A stretch of DNA of 64,000 bases from Tetracentron sinense (taxonomy: Eukaryota > Streptophyta > Magnoliopsida > Trochodendrales > Trochodendraceae), in contig CM026561.1 in the NCBI GenBank assembly GCA_015143295.1, positions 43,590,875 to 43,654,874 of the forward strand, given 5' to 3'. Position 1 is the first letter of the stretch. Every line of letters starts with the position of its first letter. The position numbers and the translations under genes are program-made. Positions 11,255-21,497 of this stretch are shown piece after piece. The notes beneath the pieces were generated by a model, which was given only the letters and a program-made list of their open reading frames with translations, was not told the DNA's origin and searched no databases.

Positions 11255-11940
11255 AGCATTAGCAAAATTGATTATCTCGCTATGATATCCAGCAGAAACT
11301 AAAATTTGAAAAGAAAAAAAAAAGGATTCGAATGTGATTAAATACTCACAAGAACAAAGCTCATGTAATTTCTGTTATCCCAAAATTCCAACTTAAGTAG
11401 ACTGTAGTTGATTGTTTGCTGAAGAGTTTCAATTTCAAATAAAAAGATTTTGAAAATAGGCATTCAAGGGTTCGTGATTCTCACCAGCAAAGGAACTATG
11501 AACTTGGAGATGGGCCCAAGAGAGTCGAAAGTGTTGCTGAATCGGTTGATCGAAGTTCGCCTCGTTTGACCAAAGCTCGCCTCTCTTAGAAAGGCTTAAT
11601 CAAAGATCTCCTCTCTTATAAGTTATAACGGCAGATCGAAGCTCCCCGAGACGCCAGTAAAAGAACTATTCTTTGTTGTTTACATAGGACTATATGAGAG
11701 GAAGGGAGAGGAGAGGACGACCGAACGAATCGTCAGGGGTTGAGGTGGAAGACAAAAGGGTTAGGGTTTGTATATAAAGAAATGAGACCGATCCTTTCCA
11801 GTTGCAATTGAACTCGAGAGACTTCGATCGCACTCACAAAGCCCCTTTAACTGCCCTTGTAACCATGGTTAAGAAGCTTTAACCCATTAAATTAAATTTT
11901 TTAATATTGTTTTCTATTAACCAAGTTAGATTAATTAACC
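11255..11940 (-). promoter_or_regulatory. Possible promoter and leader of a lost gene, minus strand
   Basis: On the minus strand a TATA-like tttatatac and aaaccctaaccc (about 11760-11785) precede a C/T-rich leader. About 300 nt further on lies a plausible donor, tttgctg|gtgaga, near 11490. No coding sequence follows: the copia-like relic begins beyond. It could equally be an LTR fragment. Confidence 0.25.
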
Positions 11941-12223
11941 CTAATGCTGTGTTTGGTTGTTGATATTCTATTTTTCAAAAACTCATTTTTCTCAACAATC
12001 TTGGGGTCTGATACATGGAAATTTCACCACTTCGCTAACAAAATATTGCCTCTTAGGCTCTTCGCAGCATAACAATTATAACAACCGGGCATTACAACAT
12101 CAGCAAACATCTTTACAGTATTATAGGAAAGTAAGGAAATGAAAGAAAAAAATAATGGTTTCCAATGAGACAAACCTCCACATCTTCAAAGGACCACCTC
12201 TTGAAGAGCTTCACCTCAGGTTG

Positions 12224-13259
12224 GCCTACACGCGAATTAGCTTCCGAGGTCGAGCAGTCTCAATTTCACTACAGGATTTGCAAATGAATGTTGGGACCAC
12301 TCCGGTTTATTTCTATACAACGGACCGGACATAGGCTCACCCTTTCATTGTCTTGCGAGGGTTGAGCGTACTCGATGCCCGCTAATAGGGAGGAGATTTT
12401 TATCTAAAGAAGGAACATGAAGTTAGACAATTTAAGAGACGAAGGATGTCTGGCCCCAAATGACTGGCTATAGGTGTTCATGTAGTAGTAGCTGAAATTA
12501 AAGTATACTTTTTGCCTTAAATCCAAGTAGTTCAAATTCAGCGAACCCATGTGAAACTAACCTATCTCTCTTCTCTTTTGAATTACGTCACAGAGATCTC
12601 CCTTTCAATGAGGCATTCTCAACTCCTTCCTTTCATTTCCCATACCTTTCTTTTAGAAAGTCCTCAAAAAGCGTGGAATGAATATGGTAGAGTGCAAGCG
12701 GCAGCGCTGTTAACAGCAGGAAGAGCAGTCCGTACCTCAAGCAGTACCATAAGCGGTACCACAAGCCGTACGTTCAGCAATTATTATACGCAAAAAGCTG
12801 ATAACGCAAGAAAGAACAGCTCCACATTTCTAACCTCGGGAGAGGAAACCATTGGTTGGTTTTACTTTACTAGGTCTTATTCCATTAACAAGTATTTCAA
12901 GTCATTTCGGACCCATTTCAAATCGCAATTTGGAATGACTCTTTCAAGACACCGGAGTTTGTTGGCTTCAAAGTACTAGTTGTTGCGCGCTAGCCTTTTT
13001 CGGCAGGCTGCTAGTTGTAGCGCGCTAGCACCCCTATAGAATAAGGCTCTTCTTCTGGCGCGGGTCGTGGACTCTTTGTCCCTTGAGTCCTAGGTTGAAA
13101 CTTTGTGACGGAACAAGAAGAAGTGGGTGCCCTAAAACGAAAAATAGGGGCTTCAATATCAAATCTATTTCGGCAATACACCACGGCTAAAGACGTACCG
13201 AACAGAAAAACGGATTGTAATAGCTGGAATTTTAACAGGTCTCACAATGAATAAGGGCC
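12224..13259. other. 1036 bp mitochondrial-like insert in exon 1 of the RPS5 copy
   Basis: The boundaries are exact because the exon is otherwise colinear with RPS5: codon 5 (GCT) ends at 13260 and codon 6 (CAA) resumes at 12223. No target duplication is visible, which suits insertion by end joining rather than transposition. The sequence is less AT-rich than its surroundings. It contains an imperfect inverted pair, gcgcgctagcctttttcggc against tagttgtagcgcgctagca (about 12984-13030), a style common in plant mitochondrial spacers. A 142-residue plus-strand frame at 12551-12979 resembles nothing I know. Mitochondrial origin is inferred from style only. Confidence 0.5.
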
Positions 13260-13324
13260 AGCAACGATCGCCATTCCTTTTCAACATTCAACATACAAGA
13301 ATTTCAAATGTAATACGTTCTAAT

Positions 13325-13558
13325 TATTAGACAATTCAAAGAAGACTCCAAATCTTGGATGATCTTATCTACAACTGTCTTTAGATCTCTTCAGTTGCTA
13401 TCTTTAGTAACTACTCATTTTGTACAGTTGTATACTCTTTTTAAGAGTATATATGTATCCTTTGAATATTCCGTAAAATCTCACATTATATATACTAATG
13501 AAAGAGAGCTCAACAAGCAAGGATTTCAGAATATTCAAACTTGTCTTGTTAATTTTTA
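13325..13558 (+). repeat. 5' LTR of the copia element
   Basis: It starts TATTAGACAATTC where 5'-TG would be usual, and ends aattttta immediately before the primer binding site. It contains tcttggatgatcttatctac and ttatatatactaatgaaaga, both repeated in the 3' LTR. Confidence 0.9.
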
Positions 13559-13572
13559 TGGAATCAAAGCAG
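13559..13572 (+). promoter_or_regulatory. Primer binding site, initiator tRNA-Met type
   Basis: The sequence tggaatcaaagcag directly after the 5' LTR differs at two positions from the usual plant copia site tggtatcagagcag, complementary to the 3' end of initiator tRNA-Met. Confidence 0.8.
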
Positions 13573-13631
13573 TAACTTTTTTTTTCTTCTTTTTCTCCGT
13601 GACTTCCAAACCCACTAAAACTATCACTGAA

Positions 13632-14690
13632 ATGAAATCGTCCTCTCCTTCTTATCATCATCATCATAACATCAATAGCCTCACCCAATTTGTTTCTTTG
13701 AAATTAGATGGGCTCAATTATCTTCTCCGGAAGAGCCAAGTTTACCCAATCTTGGTTTCTCAAGACCAATTTCATTTCGTGGATGGCACTTCTCCTCCTC
13801 CACCATCTCATCTTGATGATGGATGCATCAACCCTGCCTTCTCTCTTCGGCAGCAAACCGACAAGTATGTCGTCAGTTGCATTAACGCAACTCTCACAAA
13901 AGGAATACTCGCCCAAACAATGGGCCTTGGCTCATCTCATCCCATTTGGGATCATCTCGTCTCCACCTTCCTTCAACAATCCCAAGCACGTATGATGCAT
14001 CTCCGCCTCCAATTGCAAACACTTCACAAAGGCACAACTCCCATGGTGGATTATCTTAATCAACTCAAGATCACTTCTGATGCATTTGCAGTCGTCCAAG
14101 ATCCCATCTCCGACCGTGATCTAGTCATGTTCACACTAGGAGGTCTGCCTACCGAATATGAAGCCTTTCTCTCCACAATTACTAATAGGGTGGAACATAT
14201 TACCTTCTTGGAGCTTCGTGCACGCCTTCTTACACATGAACAGCTCCTCCCTCAAGTCTCTCTTGCTCCTACACACTCTGAAGGATCCACCACAGCTCTC
14301 TCTTCTCACCGCCAGCCACCTCATCATGGTTGTGGTCGTGGTCGTGACCGCCAACATCGTGGGTGTGGAGCACCTTACTGTGGCACTCATTCTCGCCATC
14401 TCGCCACTCCTTTCCTCACAACCAATCTAATCAACATCATGGCATTAATACATACTCAGGTATGCTTGGTGCTACCCCTTGTCCTTTCAAACGCCAAATC
14501 TGCTCTCAAGCTGGTCACTCTACTATGACTTGTCGTCAGCATTTCAATCATGCTTATCAAGAAGATCTCCATCAAGCTTTCACTACCATGCATCTATCCC
14601 AACCCTATGACCCAAACTGGTACCCCAATACCGGTGCCAATGCCAGTGTCACGAGTCATATGACCCCTAACTCCTCTCCTCTTTAACAGA
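13632..14690 (+). pseudogene. copia gag and protease start of the 13.3 kb element
   Basis: One frame (MKSSSPSYHHHHNINSLTQF from 13632) is open to 14527 and matches UBN2_2-type gag. It has LDGLNYLLRKSQVYPIL, FVDGTSPPPP, GILAQTMGLGSSHPIWDHL, ARMMHLRLQLQTLHKGTTPM, VDYLNQLKITSDAFA, LGGLPTEYEAFLSTI and LEL...LLTHE. After a frameshift near 14460 the next frame gives a zinc knuckle whose first cysteine is now arginine (RQICSQAGHSTMTC). Then comes the protease motif WYPNTGANASVTSHM, with N for the catalytic D. Pol is missing downstream. Confidence 0.85.
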
Positions 14691-14789
14691 CATCAGAATA
14701 TATGGGTAACGATAGTGTTCTCTTTGGCAACAATAATGACAACCCTATTTCTCAAGTTGGTAAATCCCAACCTCTACTTCTCTCAGTCA

Positions 14790-15650
14790 ATCTTTCGTCT
14801 CAACACTCCCAGCAGCCATTGATATGAAAGACCTTTGTAATCTTCATTATTCCTTCGGCATGGAGGTTCATCGCAATACTACTACTCTTCGTCTTACATA
14901 GACAAAATATGTCATCAATTTGGTCGACAAATATGCTCAGGTCTAAACCTTGTACCACTCCATCCTCTTCCAAAGGAAAGCTCTCATTGTATGACAACGA
15001 CCCCTTAGATGTCCCATCTGTAAATTGTCACTTGGTGGGTGCCCTCCAATACCTCACTCTCACACGACCAGACTTGACATATGCGGTTAATCAAGCATGC
15101 CAATTCATGCACTGTCCGACTTCCACTCATCTCTTGGCTGCTAAAAGGATTATGAGTTACTTAAAGGGCACATAAACTGATGGGCTATCATTTAGACGGT
15201 CTACTTCCTTTGATCTCGTAGCCTATTCCGCTGCCGATTGGGCTAGCAATCCGGATGACCGCAAATCTACGAGTGGCCATCACGTATTCATTGGTTCAAA
15301 CCTTATCTCGTGGGGAGCAAAAAGGGACCTACTGTCTCCCGCTCTAGTGTAGAGGCTGAATATCTTGCTCTAGCAGTAGCTACATCTAACACTATTTGGA
15401 TTCATCATGCGGCAATGGTATCACCATCGCCTCTCCTACACATCTACACTGTGACGATGTTAGTACTACATATTTGGCAGCTAATCCAGTTTTTCACACT
15501 TGAACGAAGCACATTGAAGTTGACCATCACTTCGTTCGTGAACATGTCACTTGTGATGATCTATGCATTTCATTCATCTTTATTGTTCACCAAACTACAG
15601 ACATTCTAACAAAGACATTACTGGGTCCAATATTCAAATTTTTAAAGTCC
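14790..15650 (+). pseudogene. copia reverse transcriptase C-terminus and RNase H relic
   Basis: Two or three frames give the end of a copia polyprotein: [67 protein letters not shown], then FDLVAYSAADWASNPDDRKS, TSGHHVFIGSNLISWGAKR and SVEAEYLALAVATSNTIWI. RNase H acidic positions are partly recognisable (YSAADWA, AEY). Frameshifts and stops separate the pieces. Integrase and most of the reverse transcriptase are absent between 14700 and 14800. Confidence 0.85.
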
Positions 15651-15687
15651 AATCTAATGCCTTCCATACCATTAGTTTGTGGGCGAG

Positions 15688-15929
15688 TATTATACGATTC
15701 AAAGAAGACTCCAATCTTGGATGATCTTATCTACAACTGCCTTTAGATCTATTCAGTTGCTATCTTTAGTAACTACTCCTTTTGTATAGTTGTATACTGT
15801 TTTTAGGAGTCTATACATATCCTACCTACCCTCTGTATATTCTGTAAAATCTCGCATTATATATGCTAATGAAAGAGAACTCAACAAGCAAGGATTTCAG
15901 AATATTCAAACTTGTCTTCTTAATTTTGA
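15688..15929 (+). repeat. 3' LTR of the copia element
   Basis: It starts TATTATACGATTC after the purine tract and ends taattttga before the target duplication CTAAT. It is colinear with the 5' LTR with scattered substitutions and a few small insertions (242 against 234 bp). Confidence 0.9.
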
Positions 15930-16574
15930 CTAATACCTATAGACATCATAGTTTCTCTTTCAGAAGATACAAACTATCTCCTGTAAGCTACTTGCAGCAT
16001 ATAAAAGTGAAAGCATTTTTATGGAGACATAGAAAATAAATAAAACGTTTGATGAATGAATCGAGGAATTTAGAGTATACAGCCATTAAATCAAATGCAT
16101 CCTACTACAAATTCAAAACCGTCTAAAACACGAAATTAACACCAGATCCACTGTTGTCGAATCAAAAAAAAACAGAACATAGAAACATGTTGTTGAAACC
16201 CTAATACTTTCCAACTCCAAAATTAGACTAAATTCAGACACATAACAAAGCTTCCAAGCAGGAAAAAAACTGTGGTTGTAATCAAACTTCTAGGTATTAG
16301 AATCTTACGAAGAATCCAAAACCCGGAGTTAAAAAGAGAGAAACTTAGAGATGAGAATAGCATTGCACGGATCAAAAAGAGATAGAAGATGGGAAAACTT
16401 AGGTATGATAATGAAAACGTACCTTTGCACTGGAAATATAGAGAGATGGAGGACTATAGTTGAGACCGCTCGAATCGAAGTTCGCAGACGCCGAAACAGA
16501 GTGGAAAACCCTTAGTTTGATTCTTATACCCACAAAGGGACTCGGTAGATTGTTGCCTTGAGCGGTGGTTAGCG

Positions 16575-17022
16575 GATCCGTGGGTCCGCTACTTAAGTTA
16601 CCGGCATGTCCTCGTGACCCTTTTAACCCCCTCATTTAACTCTGGTTAACCTTAACTGAATTAAAGTTAAGACTTTTGTTTTTAAATTTATTTATAAACA
16701 AATGTTGGATTGCTTAACCGAGTAAGTGAATCTTAACTCTGGTTAAACTTAACTAAATTAAAGCTAAGATTCTTATTTTTTATTTTTTTAAAACCAAGGT
16801 TGGATTGCTTAACCTTAGGGGTGAGTGAATCTGAACCACATTTAACCCTGGTTAAATTTAATGAAATTTAAATTTAAATTTTCTTTTTTTGTTTTTTAAA
16901 AAACCAAGGTTGGATTGCTTAACCTTATGCCTAAGTGAGTGAATTTTAACCAAAGTTGGTGAGTGTTAAAAAATGGTTCGTGAACCAATGAGGACAACCG
17001 CGGGTAAGCTAACCATTTTCCT
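16575..17022. repeat. MITE-derived tandem array in the RPS5-copy promoter
   Basis: Three tandem units of about 95-110 bp, each with ttggattgcttaacc (near 16705, 16800 and 16910), gtgaatctt/aaccacat and aattaaa.ttaag. It belongs to the same family as the foldback elements at 45110-45385 and 47930-48480. It separates two promoter blocks that are adjacent, apart from a few bases, in the intact RPS5 locus. Confidence 0.7.
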
Positions 17023-17224
17023 ATTGCTTTTGGCTAAAGTAACCTTGGCTTTCGTCAAAATTCTGAATGTGCCCCAATATTTACAAACTGATCCACGACC
17101 CTTTCATTTTGTCATTCTAAACCATTTCTGTAGTGGATGAATGGACCTAAGCTGCATAGATCATGCAGATGTGTGAACTCACGCACGCCACAGGATCAGG
17201 TACATTTGACGTGGTCCACCATAT

Positions 17225-17910
17225 TCTTTTTAACACCCACCCACTAATTGTGGTTAAATTACTCATCCCTAGGGTTCACCCATCTACCCTTGTTTTTTAG
17301 AAAAATAAAAAATAAAAATTACCTTTGGATTGATTAACCTAAACTACAATTAATGTGTGTGCCTACAAGTTGCCACGTGTCCCCTTTAACATCCACTAGT
17401 TGTGGTTAAGATTCACGCACCCCTATGGTTCATCCATCTACCCTTGTTTTTTATTTTTAAAAATATTAAAAATCTTGGGTTGACTAACTTAAACCACAGT
17501 TAATGTGCGTGCCTATAGGTTGTCACGTGTTCCCTTTAACACCCACTAACTATGGTTAAGATTCACTCACCCCTAGGGTTCATCCATCTACCCTTGTTTT
17601 TTTAAAAAAAATTAAAAACAAATAATCCTGGGTTGACTAACCTAAACCACAGTTAATGTGTGCGCCTATAGGTTGTCATGTGTCCCTTTTAACATCCACT
17701 AATTGTAGTTAAGATTCACTCACCCCAAGGGTTCATCCATCTACCTTTGGTTTTAAAAATAAAACCTTAAGTTAACTATCATAAACCATAGTTAATGTGT
17801 GCCTATAGGTTGCCATATGTCCCTTTTAACACTCACTAACTGTGGTTAAGATTCACTCACCCCAAGAAACATCCATCTACCCTTGGTTTTAGGAAAAAAA
17901 ATAACTTTTT
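17225..17910. repeat. Five-unit tandem array, about 150 bp period
   Basis: Units begin with taacayccactar near 17231, 17387, 17537, 17690 and 17827 (spacings 156, 150, 153 and 137). Each carries tgtggttaagattcactcac, cctagggttcatccatctac, an A/T run and cacagttaatgtgtg. This is a tandem amplification of one arm of the same MITE family. The array ends near 17910 and is followed by a partial opposite arm. Confidence 0.8.
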
Positions 17911-18089
17911 AATGAAATAAACCTTAACCAAGGTTTAAAGAGGTTTAAATGGAAATTAGGCAAGAGGAGGGACATCCGCATTCCGCTGTCCAAAACGTGA
18001 AAGCGTAAAGAATCGGTCCCCTATATATATTCTGTATAAGATCTATTAAAATATACTTGTGTATATATTGAATGCCCATACAGTGAGTA

Positions 18090-18715
18090 TGATTTGAAGG
18101 TATTTCCTGTCCTGAGTAGGTGTGAATTGGGTCTTTCCTTCTTCATTTCACAATTTCTTATTATATTGGCTATTGGTAAGTGAGGATAGTGCGCATAATG
18201 TAAATCGGTTGGTCTTCTTGATGTCATTTTGTGGTCAATATGGAAAAAAAAGAAATAGGAGAGTTATTGTATTGGTCATTGGTAAGTGAGGCTAGTACGC
18301 ATAAGAGCATTCCTAACAGCCTTACCAAATTTTACTCACCAAAATAGCTTCAACTCACTTTTTCCTATTTTGGCTATCCATTTTTTTAAAACACTCCCAG
18401 TAGCATCACAAATTTAACAAAAAAGGAATTGAGAGAGAAACATTATTTTATTATTTGTCTGGGAAAACAAAAAAAGAAGGGAGAGATAAATATTATTTTA
18501 TTATTTGTGTCGGAAACAAAAAGGGAGAGAGTATTGTACACTCACCAAACCAAAATCGTTATTTTGATGAAGCTGCCTGGGACCTTTTTTGCAATTTTTA
18601 GTGTTTTGGCACTGCTAGGAATGCTCTAATACAATTTGGTCAATTATTCCAAAGGTCATTTTATGGTCAATATGAAAAGAATGAAATAGGAGAGTGTTCG
18701 ATGACTCACCATCTT
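18090..18715 (+). pseudogene. LINE zf-RVT tail relic with internal tandem duplication
   Basis: Related to the relic at 4580-4690 (gtgaattgggtctttccttc; ttggtaagtgaggatag). It encodes VILWSIWKKRNRRV near 18220-18262. A segment of about 110 bp is duplicated: ggtcattttrtggtcaatat and gaaataggagagt occur both before and after a second attggtaagtgaggctagt. The second copy is split by the Harbinger-type MITE at 18305-18626. Confidence 0.6.
18305..18626. mobile_element. PIF/Harbinger-type (Tourist-like) MITE
   Basis: Terminal inverted repeats of 15 bp, GAGCATTCCTAACAG at the left and CTGCTAGGAATGCTC at the right, differ at one position. They are flanked by the 3 bp target duplication TAA (18302-18304 and 18627-18629), diagnostic of PIF/Harbinger. 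The inside repeats attattttattatttgt twice and encodes nothing. Confidence 0.85.
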
Positions 18716-20522
18716 ATATTGCTCTTACACATAATACATATTATACCTAATTAAATCTGAGCAGTAGTGGGTCAACACGGCGACTTGGGAGCAAATTTAA
18801 GAAACGGTTGCCAGAATTTTCAAATCACGTTCTCCTATCATTAACGACACACCGGTTTTGATGTATTGCAATTATGAAAGGGAGGACACATGGCGAGTAG
18901 GGAGGGGTTTAAGGATTCATTGAAGGAGTTCATCTATAACATGCCTCCTCTCCTCCTTTCTCTAATATTTCAAAAAGTGCATCCCCATTTCTTTCACTTT
19001 GTAGTTCATGTAGAAGAATGGTTGGAGAGAGAGGGCGCTTGTGTCTATTCAAAGGGATGCAACCATTTATCTTTTTCCAAACTATCGTATATTTACAAGG
19101 TTGCAACCTTTCATCTTCATCATAAACTCGCCTACTAAGTATCTTATATATCTCACCCTCGATGCTCTAAAGTCCACCAACATCAATGTGTTCCTCATGT
19201 CGGTATTGTCATCAAGATGGTCATCTCCTTCTGCCAAAATTGAAATTTCAATTCAGGTATTTCCCCACCCACTCTCTCTCTCTCATTCACTGCCATTAAA
19301 ACCTCATGAGCATTGTCACTTGTTTCTCTATCATTTATTCTGCAACTACTTGGAAATGCTAATCTGTCAACCTCTGGATGTCTATGGGATGGTGAAGTTA
19401 AATAGAGTTCACCAACGCGAATCGAAAAAACTCAGAGCTTGAAGAGAATATGAAGTATATGAGAGTAGAGAATCAGGTCTGGTTTTGCGTTATAAAGAAC
19501 ATTTAAGTGATCGTATCAAGTTTGAAATCAGGTCTCGCACAGTTTCTCCTCCAAAAGATAGGTCAATAAAAGAAGGTTTCAGTGGAGTGATATGGTTGTC
19601 ATTTATGAGCTTTTTGACTGTCCATGGAAGGATGTATCAGATAAGCGTGTTCGATACATCACAGTTTCACTAGGATTTAGGATTACCTATGGCTGGTGCG
19701 AGAGTAAAAAATTGGGACCCATCTTTAGACCACACAACCTACTTTTGTGGTTCCAGAATATGTCCCTTCCCTCCTCAGATTAAAAAAAATTTATGATATA
19801 AAGTTACACCTTCTCTCAATACTTTTATTAACTGACGAAAATGTCAATGTAGTGGATTCTACCTCCCATTTTTATCAAGACACAATGGTGCATATTAGCT
19901 TCTGATCGTATAAGATACATTCAATGTCATAAAGGGCACATTTTCTGCCTATGTGGGTCATGGGTATGTCCCATGGTCATAGTTATATGGTGATGGCCTG
20001 GGGTATTTCTGTAGTTGTCACCTATCATGACTATGAGTCGCATCTGTATAGCATGTTTAATGATAAGCAACGAGATGGGCTCGGTAATAAGTTTGGTTCA
20101 ACTATATCACATTCTCGTGTTACTCCCAATTGAAAATACAATTCTCAGGCTACCATCAGAACTAAGTTCTCAAACTTATTTATATTAAAGTTATAATGCA
20201 GAATTGATGGCTTTAACATAATGCATAATTACAATGCAGAATCAAAAATAATATTATCACTCTAAAACATTATTTTTATTTGAAAACCTTCGACTAAAGT
20301 TTCATTTCTACCATTTTATGGATCCCCATTGAACATAGAAGTAGAACTTATATCTAGATGTTTTCAATGAGTGGAAAGTGGCAGGGGTTCTCCAAAATAT
20401 GGTGTTCCATGAATTAGGTACTTTGGTACCAGTTATTTCAATACATGCATGCCCATAATTATTTTATTTTTTCATATATTGCTCAGGGTACAATCCGAGC
20501 TTTTTGATTTTTGTAGGCATAT
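18716..20522. other. No recognisable gene
   Basis: About 1.8 kb with several short plus-strand frames (18890-19138, 19041-19442, 19485-19673 and 19592-19783), none resembling a family I know. A decayed gene or element is possible. Confidence 0.35.
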
Positions 20523-21164
20523 GTGCATGTTGCGTCCCAAAACCCTACCTTGGTCATAATGGGAATTTGGGCCCTCGACACAGCTTATCTCAGATTCACT
20601 TAATAACATACAAGGTAGTACTAGAATGAGGGCCTAAAATTTTATTTTTAACAATAACAACGATATGATCTACTAAAATCAAATGAACCACCAAAGTATA
20701 ATAATGTGACCAATATAAACATATCCCGATTAAGATCATTCATTATGATCCTCATATCCCGATTAAGATCATTCATTATGATCCCCACATAACCTCCACA
20801 TCTAAGCAACATCAACTAAAAGTAACAAGTATTGATTATAATCCCGAATAAAATCAAATGTCAAAAAAATTCAATAATAATGGTAGCGGTCCAAGTCACG
20901 CTCTCTTCCTAATACCTCCTCAACCCACGGCACAGCGATAGGCTCCCGCTCTACACTTGCCAATAATAACAGTTCGACTAAGCATTGAAAACATTCAGTG
21001 GATGAAATGTCTAACTAACAAAATGACAACACATGCGCAAAATCAGTATTATCATATACAATATATTTACATGATCAAAGTACATAAAACATATGAGCAT
21101 ACCATCTCATCACCTTGATTCGTGTACTTGTGTGACACTTGAACTTGTATAGTGAATTACATGC

Positions 21165-21455
21165 ATGCTAGTATCCATGAGATTGTGTCCAGAACTTGAA
21201 ACATGTTGGTAACCATGAGATGGTAACCAGAACTTGAAACATGTTGGTATTCGTGAGACAGTATCTATATCTCGTAACGGACTAGTAACCATGCAATAGT
21301 ATCCAGAACTTAAACACATGTTGGCATATGTGAGATAGTATCCATATTTTGTAACGGGGTAGTAACCATGAAATAGTATCCAGAACTTGAAACATGTTGG
21401 TATCCACGAGGTGATACCCATAACTTGGAACATGTTGGTATCCATTAAATAGTTT
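21165..21455. repeat. Minisatellite with 38 bp period
   Basis: About seven degenerate units of the type ccagaacttgaaacatgttg gta.cc.tgagatagta. The core catgttgg recurs at 21202, 21240, 21317, 21393 and 21431, at spacings of 38 or twice 38. Intermediate units carry gtaacggrstagta instead. Confidence 0.85.
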
Positions 21456-21497
21456 TAATGCTAAGTGTTCATGAAGTGCGTGTACTCGTGAGACTTG

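Larger units (their letters stand above)
13325..15929 (+). mobile_element. Ty1/copia retrotransposon, pol mostly deleted, LTRs and TSD kept
   Basis: A complete insertion of 2605 bp flanked by the 5 bp target duplication CTAAT (13320-13324 and 15930-15934). In order it has a 5' LTR, a primer binding site, gag, a zinc knuckle and protease start, a large deletion, the C-terminal reverse transcriptase/RNase H part, a purine-rich tract (gtttgtgggcgagta, about 15675-15689) and a 3' LTR. It inserted into the leader of the RPS5 copy: outside the CTAAT repeats the leader is continuous with that at 52690-53040. The two LTRs differ at roughly one position in ten by eye, so the insertion is not recent. 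Confidence 0.9.
11985..17085 (-). pseudogene. Broken copy of the RPS5 promoter, leader, exon 1 and start of intron 1
   Basis: Read on the minus strand, this follows the RPS5 locus at 52337-53330. The distal promoter is at 17085-17026 (gggcacattcagaattttga, then ccaaggttactttagccaaa). The TATA/leader part is at about 16535-15935 (gtgggtata, then ccatctctctatatttccag, ggagttggaaagtattaggg and gatgcatttgattt). After the copia insertion the rest of the leader runs 13319-13275. Exon 1 is ATG at 13274-13260 (MAIVA) continued at 12223-12176 (QPEVKLFKRWSFEDVE), together 63 nt, the same length as exon 1 of the other copy. A donor gtttgtctcattggaaacca follows, and intron similarity lasts to about 11985. 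Later exons are missing. It is interrupted by a 1036 bp insert, a copia element and a MITE array. Confidence 0.85.

Noticed and set aside
12551..12979. 142-codon frame as a real gene
   Set aside because: It lies inside the organelle-like insert, has no recognisable domain and no promoter or splice context.
19041..19783. A plus-strand gene around 19.0-19.8 kb
   Set aside because: Three short frames without common codon phase, recognisable domain or convincing splice sites.
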